DNA of 64,000 nt, taken from the NCBI GenBank assembly GCA_936450465.1, contig OW388294.1, positions 71,396,075 to 71,460,074 on the forward strand, written 5' to 3'. The notes below the pieces were generated by a model. That model did not search any database and was not told where the DNA came from. It was given only the letters and a program-made list of their open reading frames with translations. The position numbers were made by a program, and so were the translations under genes. Each line of letters opens with the position of its first letter. The first letter of the stretch is position 1. Source of the stretch: Gibbula magus (lineage: Eukaryota > Mollusca > Gastropoda > Trochida > Trochidae). Positions 34,531 to 46,335 of the stretch are shown here, piece by piece.

Positions 34531-35279
34531 TTAATTCTGTAAAAGACATTGATTAATTATCTGGTAATATTAAAATTAGTGCTTCATTTTAGAAATATCT
34601 ATATTGACAGGCTATAGCCACCTGGGCTACAAGTGAAACTAAATTGTAGACATCAAAGATATCAAGACATACCTTAGAATTCTGTGAAGACAATTATTAA
34701 ATTCTAGTCCAAAAAAGGTTCACTTATGCATCATAATTCACCAAGCCTTCACAGTTTTAAATGTAGTTCCTAAAATTATCAGTTATTTTGACATCCAGAC
34801 GTTTGATTTCCAACAGATTTCATCACTTTCTTGATACTCCTGGCAAAGGGCTTGACCCGTTAAGGATTAGGGGTGACAGATTGTTTGTAACATTTCTAAT
34901 TACCTCTCAGAGAATTTCTTTTTGCTTAATTCATTAAATTCATTCCATGATGAATCACTAACATAACATTATTCCACAATAATTGCCCCTAATGCTGCAG
35001 TAACGTAGGCTCATTGGCGACATTTAAACAGTTATTGTTTTTAGTTTGGACATAATTCAACTAGCATCCCTCAAACAAATGGATCGGTCCACTGAAGTTA
35101 GTATCATCAATTGATTTACGTCTGTGAGCATGGAGAGATTTATGAAGAAATTTTACAAGCAGAGTAGATCATACTATTTTTTAATACCATACCATACACA
35201 CAAATAATGAATATACAATTCTTTGCATACAATTCACTGTCAGACTGCTTTAGTTTTCAACTGACTCTGAAAAAGAATT

Positions 35280-35570
35280 TATTGATAGAATATCACCATT
35301 TTATCAAATATTGAAAAGGCCTATAAGACCCTATAAGAATTGGTGAAAAAGAATTTATTCAAAAAATGTCACCATTTCATTAAGTATTGAATTGGAGCCT
35401 ATGAGAAACAGGATTTTTAAAAACTGAGGCTCCTATTCATTATGCATGTAATAAATGTTGATATTTCCTGAATACAATTAAGAAATACAACATTAGAATG
35501 CAAAGGTCTATACTATTTATAATGAATGTGGATAAATATGTAACCAATTTTGATATATACAAAAATGTTA
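35280..35570 (+). repeat. Inverted repeat arm, left
   Basis: The segment with gagcctatgagaaacaggat then ttttaaaaactgaggctcc, and tgcaaaggtcta...tttataatgaat, is the reverse complement of 38295-38525, with modest divergence. The arms enclose about 2.7 kb. Confidence 0.75.
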
Positions 35571-35639
35571 TGACTTGGTAATGAACTACTAATGTCTTAT
35601 AATTAGCAGGGTCATGACCTGAAAAGGTTTTTTCATTTT

Positions 35640-37430
35640 CTTCTGCAGCCCCAAGTCATTATCGTGATAGCAGACAGTAACACTACAAAGAAGTTTGAAG
35701 TAACCTGAAACCTCTGTGATACTATCAGTTTTCATCCTTCTGCCAGGGAGTGGTCACCCCCAGGTCAACACAATGCAATCACATAACATGCATACACTGG
35801 ACTCACAGCCAGTAAAATGTTAGATGTTGTTTTCCCAACAATTAATTTTTTTATGTACTGGAGAAGATGAACATAGGTGTGGTGTCACAATCTCATGTAG
35901 ATACTTCTTTTAGTCATATGTTATTGTTTCATCACCAGTCATATTCAGTTCACATATCTCATGTAAAATAACAAAATTTTAATTCCTCTTCAAGTTATTC
36001 ATTTGTATCCGTCACAATATTCAGTTCAAAGGATATTCAATAGTTCTCATTTCAAATAGATTCACATCAAACATGTCCATAATGTAGACATTAATCTTAT
36101 TTCTGGTTCCTATTGAATAAAATAAACTGCAAAGTTAGAAAACTAAATTAGTTATACAGTATAAACTGTGATATAAATATATATGGTATACCAAATTGAC
36201 TTGTACTGGAAATTCTCATAATTAATTACTTAATTAATTCGCCAAATTAATTACAAAATATAATTAGATACTCAAAAACTCCATTATTTACTCTTAATTT
36301 TCAAAGAACATTATATTAAAATTAATAAAACATTCTGTATTAAGTCTTTAAAATACGTTTAGACTTGTGTACCTTTATCAGCAATTCACTTGCAAAATAC
36401 AAATAATTACTCATATGTGAAATGTGAGACAAGTTACAAAAATAGAGCCATGGGCGCTGTAGCTCATCAGGGTTTATATTGTTTGATGATGAAGACAGAA
36501 ATATATTGTCTCAATAAAATGCACAATCCCTAGCGCTGACAAATCTTATGCTTGAAATTGAGAGAGAGCACTCAGCAAGGTCAACACACAGGAGATTATG
36601 CAATATGCTGACCCCTTTGCTCTGGTTACAAGCCAGCTGTGCTTTTACAGCAAAATTATGTAAGAGCCTCTGCCTTGCACTAAACACTGGCATGACTGAT
36701 CTAACTGTATAAGGCTAAGAGGTAACAGGCAATGTGATGAATCTCATGGTACATAGTACAATTTAGAATCACCTTGGCTAAATAATCTTTGCACAATTTT
36801 AACGGTTCTAAGCCTTTACATCCAAACATCGTAACATTTTGAACGCAATATTCCTTCTAGTTTGTTCTGGAGAGAAATAGATTTTTAAGTTTTGACCTGT
36901 GATTGCCTTTTTTTTATAATATCCACAATATTCAGTTCATAGGCTATTCATTTCACATTGATTACATCAATTTGACAAACGTGTCCATAATGGAGAATTG
37001 ATCTTCGACATATATTTCACATTCCTACTGAATAAGATTGACTGCAAAGTTACTTTTTTCTCAATTTTGCACTTCTCAAACCCAAGTTAGGACTCCCACG
37101 TGTAAAAGATGAAATGACCCTCCCTCAGGTATTTTAACAGGGATAAACTAAATACTGATTAAAGTGCCATAAAATATCAGTGAAAATTTCAATTCCAAAG
37201 GTTTTTTAGGCTGTGGCCCATATTTAGGGTCACAGGGTCACCAAATTTACAAGTTAGAATCCCCATTGGCTAAAGAGTTTGTACACAATTTTACAGCCTT
37301 CTTGGTCTTTTTGTTCCGGAGAAAAAGATGAAAACAGGATTTTAAGTGATGACCTATGCGGCCTTTATTTGGGGCCACAGGGTCACCAAATCTACAATTT
37401 AGAATCTCCGTTGGCTAAAGACATATCATG
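35640..37430 (+). repeat. Composite repeat, copy B
   Basis: This shares with copy C (38530-39660) the block aagtaacctgaaacctctgt...cagggagtggtcac...ggactcacagccagtaaa. From 36443 it shares with copy A the block atagagccatgggcgctgta then gctcatcagggttta. It ends within the fragment acagggtcaccaaatctaca...ttggctaaagac. No coding frame persists. Confidence 0.75.
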
Positions 37431-37559
37431 TTTGTTAGACAGCAAATTCTAAGTTTACAATTCTCAACATCTCTTTTTTATCAAACATATTGATATTCTC
37501 AAAGCACATGAAATGACAATCTCATTAAAATCAGATAGTAACGAGATTAGCGTTTGTGG

Positions 37560-38250
37560 GACACCGCAAAAGCAGAGCAGCTCCGAAACTTAGGGTCTCG
37601 CCTTTCCCTGTTCCGCCTTCTCGTAAGCATCAATAAAATGGGAATTCTTCTTAACAAAAGTTTGTTCATTGTTCGAAATTGTTACTAATCATCACTGGGG
37701 TCACTTTTCACAAGTTTGTTCTGAAAACCTATTTCTTCTTTCAACATTTTAACAAAGGATTAATGTGGCCTTAACCAATATCTCATGACCTTGACCTTTG
37801 ACCTTCAAGGTCACACCATCAATGATCACTTTTCATCGCGCATAATAATCATGCAATGACTCAAAGTGTTCATAGTTAAAATACGGCATATTGACAAAAG
37901 CATGCTTAGATTGTGACCTCGCTATGACCTTGACCTTTGACGGATGTTAGCGAAAACCTTTTCAAATCTTGGCCTTCCTCCATAGTTGATATACACCAAA
38001 GAAGAGCCTGATAGCACAAATATTTTTCAAGTTATCGTGTTTACAAGGATTTTTTTTAGCGATTTCAGAACTCCTGACCTTGACCTTTGACCTTGAATGT
38101 GAACATGTCAAAAAAATTCCCCAGGGGTATAAGTAAGAAGTTATGTATATGAGTTCTCAAAACCTAATAGGAACAAAGTTATAGCGAATACAAAACGCGC
38201 CGGCGGCGGCGGCGGCGATGGAAACTGCACAAAAACTGATAATTATCCCT
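37560..38250 (+). repeat. Nested repeat with TGACCTTGACCTTTGACC clusters
   Basis: It begins about gcagagcagctccgaaactt and ends gcgccggcggcggcggcggc, then gatggaaactgcacaaaaac and tgata. The same terminal block (gtcggcgatggaaactacac then aaaaactgatag) recurs alone at 39688-39720. The clusters at 37789, 37932 and 38075 hold two to four TGACCT half-sites, including a direct repeat with one spacer (TGACCTTTGACC). No ORF was seen. Confidence 0.7.
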
Positions 38251-38294
38251 AAGGACAAGGTTAAGATGTCACATAATAAGTCATTGCTCAGTCA

Positions 38295-38525
38295 TCAAAT
38301 TTATTATCAAAATTGGTTACACATTAATCCATATTCATTATAAATAATGTAGACCTTTGCAGTTTATTGTTTTACTTCTTATTTTTATCCTGGAATTGTC
38401 AACATTTATTACATAATGAAAAAGAGCCCCTATTTGTTTCTAAAAATCCTGTTTCTCATAGGCTCATAGTTTCATAGGATCCTTTTCAATATTTAATTAA
38501 TAAATTCTATTGAGCATCTGAGTGT
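38295..38525 (-). repeat. Inverted repeat arm, right
   Basis: This is the reverse complement of 35280-35570 (attggttacacattaatcca...ctgtttctcataggctcata). Confidence 0.75.
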
Positions 38526-38529
38526 AAGA

Positions 38530-39665
38530 CTAAATCAGTAACACAGCAGAGAAGTAACCTGAAACCTCCGTGTATTAGCAAGCTGCTGTTTGCATCTCTG
38601 ACAGGGAGTGGTCACTCCCCAGGTCAACACCTGCAATTATGCAACATGCAGACCCTGGACTCACAGCCAGTAAATTATATATTTTAAATTTTGTTTTCCC
38701 CATCTTTATTTATTTTTCTTTATTGGAAAAGAAGATGTGGTATCACAAACTCATGTAGCTGGTTTTAATAGTCTTATCTTACTTCATCACCAGTCATATT
38801 TAGTTCACACATCTAATGTAAAATAAAACATTTGTTAACCCTTTTTTAAAAAAATTCCTATGCATCCTGTCACAATATTCAGTTCACAGGCTATTCAATA
38901 GTTCTTATTTCACATTGATTACATCAAACATGTAGTATTACTCTTAAGCTGACATATGAAGTGCACATAAAATCTCATTATCTTCACAGTTCATTAAAAC
39001 AGCTGTTTTAAGTGATTACCCCTGTGATCCATATTTGGGGCCACAAGATCACCAAATCTACAATTTAGAATCCCCATTGGCCAAAGAGTCTGTACATAAC
39101 ATTTTAGCTTTCTAGACCTTTTGGGACTGGAGAAAAAGATGAAAAATGATTTTTAGGTTGTGACCCCTGTGGCCCTTATTTGGGGTCACAGGGTTACTAA
39201 ATCTACAATTTAGAATTCCCATCAGTCAAGGAGTCTGTACATAAAATTTCAGCTCTCTGGAGTCATTGGTTCTGGAGAAGAAGATGAAAATAGCTTTTAA
39301 GGTTATGAACCCTGGGGCCCTTATTTGGGGTCAAAGGGTCACCAAATCTACAATTTAGAATCCCCATTGGCCAAGGAGTCTGTACATAAAATTTCAGATC
39401 TCTGGAGTCATTGGTTCCGGAGAAGAAGATGAAAATAGCTTTTAAGGTTATGACCCCTGGGGCCCTTACTTGGGGTCACAGGGTCACCAAATCTACAATT
39501 TAAAATCCCCATTGGCCAAGGAGTCTGTACATAAAATTTCAGCTCTCTAGAGTCATTGGTTCTGGAGAAGAAGTCGAACAAGTTTACGGATGGACGGATG
39601 GACGGATGGACGGACGACATCCCATGCCATAAGCCCATCGGGCCTTTCAGGCCTGATGAGCTAAA
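38530..39665 (+). repeat. Composite repeat, copy C, with 3' terminus
   Basis: Modules of ~145 bp (gaatcccc words at 39068, 39213, 39358 and 39503) lead into cggatggacggatggacgga and then ccatcgggcctttcaggcct plus gatgagctaaaaa. This last part is the family's 3' end. It recurs at 40092, 41235 and 41813. Confidence 0.8.
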
Positions 39666-39718
39666 AAGTTAAAGCCAATGCAAAACGCGTCGGCGATGGA
39701 AACTACACAAAAACTGAT

Positions 39719-39746
39719 AGCAGCTCCGACTTAGTCGGAGCTGCTA
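39719..39746. other. Perfect short palindrome
   Basis: The sequence agcagctccgac, tta, gtcggagctgct forms a hairpin with 12-bp arms. The same agcagctccga word starts the nested element at about 37573. It may be an element terminus or a fused pair of termini. Confidence 0.7.
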
Positions 39747-39879
39747 ATTAAGTTCCACTACGTCACACATATACCTACGTTATATTGTGTAACGTAGTGT
39801 AACTAATTACGGTCTGATTTTAATGAGACTGATGAAATGACTGACTCTCAGGTCTTTTCTTTGGGATTACCTCCCTTAC

Positions 39880-41240
39880 ATACTTACTGGCTGAAGAACT
39901 CATTTTAGGTCATTGCCTCTGTGATCCATATTTGGGGTATCATGGTCACCAAATCTACAATTTAGAATCCCCTTCAGCCAAAGAGTATGTACATAAAATT
40001 TAAACTCTCTCAAGTTGAGTCATTGGTTCTGGAGAAGAAGTTGAAACAGCGAAGTTTACGGACGGACGGATGGACGCCATCAGGCCTGATGAGCTAAAAA
40101 TAGATTTCTTGGAAGGCCATAAAATCTGAGTTTGTAATATAACACTTGGAATACATTTTGAGTTGTAGGAATGTTGAAAAGTAAACATTTTGTCAGGTTA
40201 ATAACAATTTTAGATGGCAAGTGAATTTTCAGGCATGCACAAGGCACAGCAGTACAATTTTACCTGTGCTATCAGCTATTTTTGGAAACATTTTAATTTG
40301 AGCGGGATTCAGACTTATTTTTGTTTTGTTTGTCAACGAGCAAATAATAGTTTTTTAGATTGTGGGTCACAGGGTCACGAAATCTACAATTTAGAATCCC
40401 CATTGGCCGAGGAGTTTGCATGCAATTTTTCAGCTCTCTAGACCTTTTGGAACTTGAGAAGAAGATGAAAATAAGTTTTTAAGGATGTGACCCATGTGAC
40501 CCTATTTGCGGTCACGGGGTCACGAAATCTACAATTTAGAATCCCCATTGGCCAAGGAGTCTGCAAACAACTTTCAGCTCTGTAGACCTTTTGGAACTTG
40601 AGAAGAGGATGAAAATAGGTTTTAAGGATGTGAACCCGATGACCCCGTTTGGGGTCACGGGGTCACGAAATCTACAATTTAGAATCCCCATTGGCCAAGG
40701 AGTCTGCACATAACGTTTCAGCTCTCTAGACCTTTTTGAGCTGGAGAAGAAGATGAAAATAGGTTTTTAAGCATGTGACCCATGTAACCCCATTTGGGGT
40801 CATGGGGTCACGAAATCTACAATTTAGAATCCCCATTTGCCAAGGAGTCAGCACACAACTTTTCAGCTCTCTAGACCTGTTGGAACTGGAGAAGAAGATG
40901 AAAATAGATTTTAAGGATGTGACCCCTGTGACCCCATTTGGGGTCACAGGGTCACGAAATCTACAATTCAGAATCCCCATTGGCCAAGGAGTCTGCAAAC
41001 AACTTTTCAGCTCTCTAGACCTTTTGGAACTAGAGAAGAAGATGAAAATAGGTTTTTAAGGATGTGACCCCTGTGACCCCATTTGGGGTCATAAAATCTA
41101 TAATTTCAAAGACCCATTAGCCAAGGAGACTGCACATAAAATTTCAGCTCTGTCTGTGGAGTCATTGGTTCTGGAGAAGAAGTTGAAAAAGTTTACGGAC
41201 GGACGCCTTGCCATGAGCCCATCGGGTCTGATGAGCTAAT
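39880..41240 (+). repeat. Composite repeat copies D/E, 144-bp tandem modules
   Basis: A short copy at 39880-40095 is followed by an array at about 40365-41240. In the array, gaatccccattggccaagga recurs every 143-145 bp (40394, 40539, 40682, 40827, 40971). The array ends gtttacggacggacgccttg, then ccatgagcccatcgggtctg and atgagcta. Because 144 is divisible by three, a shadow frame of two 48-residue repeats stays open on the plus strand at 40775-41059. Confidence 0.85.
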
Positions 41241-42733
41241 AAATGAAATTAACAAATCGAACTCAATCTTTCGAAAAAAACACTGCTCAGGTCAGTTTCT
41301 GGATATCTCGCGATAAAATGTACAAAATAAGATCCCCTAGATGCAGAGCTGTCTACCCTCCTTTCAGGTTAAGTGTAAATATATAGCAATTTTGCAATCT
41401 GAATCTGTAGGCATACACCTCAATGTTAACCATGCTACTATTAGTTCCATGATATCATGCTGTGGTTTGACAACAATAATCTTTTTGGACTCCGTTGGGG
41501 TTTACTATGGCATTTAGTCATAATTTTACTTTGTAACAGTTCAGAACTCCATTTACTCTATACAGAAATTTATGAAATGAACTTTTTATACATTTCCAGA
41601 GCAGGTGTACAATCATATTTTAGGACTGTCAAGTGTACAATACACCAAAAGTGTACAAGTAGGCAGCCCTGATACTAGACCTCGCAACAAAATTTCAGCT
41701 TTGGGGGTGTAGCAGTTCTGGTTAAGTCGAAAATGTGAAAAGTAAACTGCAGACCCCGGACAACGGCCTATGCCATAAGCCCATCTGGCCTTTTAGGCCT
41801 AATGAGCTAAAAATTGGAAAAACTGGGGGGAAAAAAAAAAAAAAAAATTGCAAAACCTGCTACTGCCTCTTTATTATTTTCTCATTCATTGCTTATGATT
41901 TCATGAATGTGTTCTAATTACTAGTAATTAGCCATGTCAGACATGGATCCCATCCATAGTCCCTGCTTAACCACAGATAATGTTAAAATATATTATCATC
42001 CAAAACTGTGTTCCACAGGAGATATCACCTGTGGGAGATCAAGCGATATCTCCTAGGAGATATCTTTTTGGCAGTAGATTTTGCACAATGCCCTGTCACT
42101 GTCAACTACATGACATCACAATGTTTTTGCATCATCGAGTAATGACATCACAATGCTATGACGTCATAAACATGAGACGTCACAATGCTATGACCTCACC
42201 GCACTGGAAGTCAAATAGCAGAAATGTACTCAGAGATGTACACTATTTTCACTTAAACGCAAGCCATTGTTATCTAATGAGTGATCTCACCACGATTGAG
42301 TAATAAAGTAAAATATTTGTAACTTTAATCAACTTGTGTTGATATATTTGATATCAGAAGACACTTGGGTGAGATTCTCTATTTATTCACTCAACAGTAA
42401 CAAGACTGGTATGGTTGCGAGTACAACTGGTTGCTTTGTAGGCCAGCATAAACTACTTCTCAGCAGTTATCTGTAGCTCCGATTTGAATTTCTGAATTGA
42501 GCAGAATGATGTTCAACTTCCAAATAAAAACAGAAAAGAACATTCATTCAAGATTGCTATGTTTAATTAGATCTTGAACATAAATTTGACTTGATAAATT
42601 AAAATCACAATAGGATGCCACAAGTTGAAGGCAGTTTTACATTGGCACAGTGACATTTCTGATCAGATTACAAACATGATTGACTGATGTTATAAATAAA
42701 GTTCTTGTAAGCTAGAGCACTTTAAAAGTACAC
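41241..42733. other. Intergenic, 3' side of polyubiquitin
   Basis: It holds another family terminus at 41680-41815 (cccatctggccttttaggcc then taatgagcta), a poly-A tract at about 41830-41847, and a perfect palindrome gatatctcctaggagatatc near 42045. It also has a run of atgacatcacaatg / tgacgtcat / gacgtcacaatg words at 42110-42200. The polyubiquitin 3'UTR occupies part of the right side; TTTAAT at 42562 could be a variant poly(A) signal on the minus strand. Confidence 0.5.
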
Positions 42734-44760
<2,027 letters not shown>

Positions 44761-44830
44761 CAGTTATAACTGAACGTCTCTTCCTAAGTTATTTTGCTTT
44801 CAGAAATGACGTCGACAACCGATCGCCTTC

Positions 44831-44906
44831 AATTTATACTGTTTGTGACGTCATGAATATTTTTAGCAACGGAGTCTGCGCAGTTCGCCTTATCAACCAT
44901 CATTGG
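44831..44906 (-). promoter_or_regulatory. Polyubiquitin core promoter (TATA, CRE, CCAAT)
   Basis: On the minus strand, TATAAATT lies at 44838-44831. A TGACGTCA CRE/ATF palindrome lies just upstream at 44846-44853. A CCAAT box next to cgcgccc lies at 44906-44902. This predicts a start near 44800-44806 and a first exon of about 40-45 nt ending at the consensus donor at 44761/44760. A second TGACGTC word lies near 44808. Confidence 0.7.
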
Positions 44907-45559
44907 GCGCGGAGTTTATTTTTAGATACGTAAGCACAATGTCACGTGAGGTCTAAAAATATACAGATAAGCTGACAGACAGTTTGAAGCTTATGAATAT
45001 CGATGTGAATATTTTTTCGATGGGTAACATCGAGGTTTCCTTTCAATCAGAGCCTTATCGATAAAGACATTTATTATCGTTTGTGTTTTGCAGTTGATCA
45101 ACTCAGAGATATGTTTTATGCTTATATAAGTGAAAGCATTCAAAGAAGGATATACCTTTATTTATAAATCCAACTACGATTTACGTAGCTATTTGTTTCC
45201 ACATCAAGACGTTTGACTTCAAATGACTCAATGTCCCCGACAGAAGCAAGTTTATCACAAACTTTCAGTGAATATGTTGGTTATTGTTTTTGGGGGATTT
45301 TTTTTGCGTTCTTGCATTGACCAATATTTAACAAATCCATTTATATATCAACTATAAAGGTGTTTGTAAAATATAATTTTATCACATTTCAAAAGACTGA
45401 CTGGTCAGTGGCTTGTTTATTTTGTAAATTACTCGAATATTCCAACCTTTACCATTCCGTTTTTTTAACGACCTAGTTTTATAAAATACCGGAAAGAGGA
45501 AGTCGTTTCAACCAATTACAATGTACGTTACAAATGGCTTTGGTGGATAACTTTCTCCG

Positions 45560-45578
45560 CCAATCAAAACTCTCCACG
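45560..45578 (+). promoter_or_regulatory. ER stress response element (ERSE) of calnexin
   Basis: The sequence is CCAATCAAAACTCTCCACG, an exact match to CCAAT-N9-CCACG. This is the element bound by NF-Y plus ATF6/XBP1 in genes induced by the unfolded-protein response. It lies about 770 bp upstream of the calnexin start-codon exon, in the correct orientation for that gene. A second CCAAT (accaattacaatg) lies about 50 bp upstream. The start site and a non-coding exon 1 (donor possibly ttgtaag/gtaata near 45675) are inferred. Confidence 0.75.
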
Positions 45579-46335
45579 TTAAAGCGTCGTCCTCGTGGTT
45601 GATCTGTAAATGCTCGATCATTCTACACTTTAGTGATCGTTGATGTTTATATGCGTGTAGCTCAGGTTTGTAAGGTAATAATATCAGCATGTATTAAAAT
45701 GTATAATATAAACCGTACTAAGCGTTCTGAAGGATTTGGTATAGATTTTGCATATCGGCAAAACGCTCTGTGCGTGTTACATGGCTTCATGTTAATTGGA
45801 GACCTAAATATGCATTCACTGATTCAGTAATCGCTTGCTCGATTAGCATTCATCGCAGATCGCAGTCTCTTACAAAATATATCAATTTCAAACAATAACT
45901 CACTGCTTTTAATTTTTCATTTCTTTGTAAATGTTCCACAAATTTGAACATAATTAATTAACAGTGTAAAAACTCATTATTTGGTAAATCTACAATAGAC
46001 TGAATATAGCCTACATGAACAATGAACTGAAATATCATAATTGCACTGAAAGATATGTTTGGTTAATGAAATGTTTCTTTTAATTTGTTATTCTCTCAAT
46101 GAATACAAATGAGAAAAATATTGCATAACCCTCATCACAAAAATGTAAATGTTTACGCCTGCAATAATTGCAATCCCTTCAAATATTTTTTCTATGAACT
46201 TTTTTTTTAATGTGTCCAATTTAACCTTGATCTTTGTCATTGAATATGATTCTAACTTCTTAACTTATTATAAAAAAATCCAGGACAGCACTTTCTTACA
46301 TCGTCTTTGTTAACTCTTTCTGTTGTAGATATATT

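Larger units (their letters stand above)
32401..35279. other. Intergenic repeat field, no gene seen
   Basis: Outside the TIR element (32697-33917) and the hAT-like MITE (34055-34530), this is AT-rich DNA. No open frame with family resemblance was found on either strand. Confidence 0.45.

Noticed and set aside
40775..41059. 94-residue open frame with two 48-residue repeats
   Set aside because: It stays open because the repeat period is 144 bp. Neighbouring modules of 145 bp break the frame, and the sequence belongs to a dispersed repeat.
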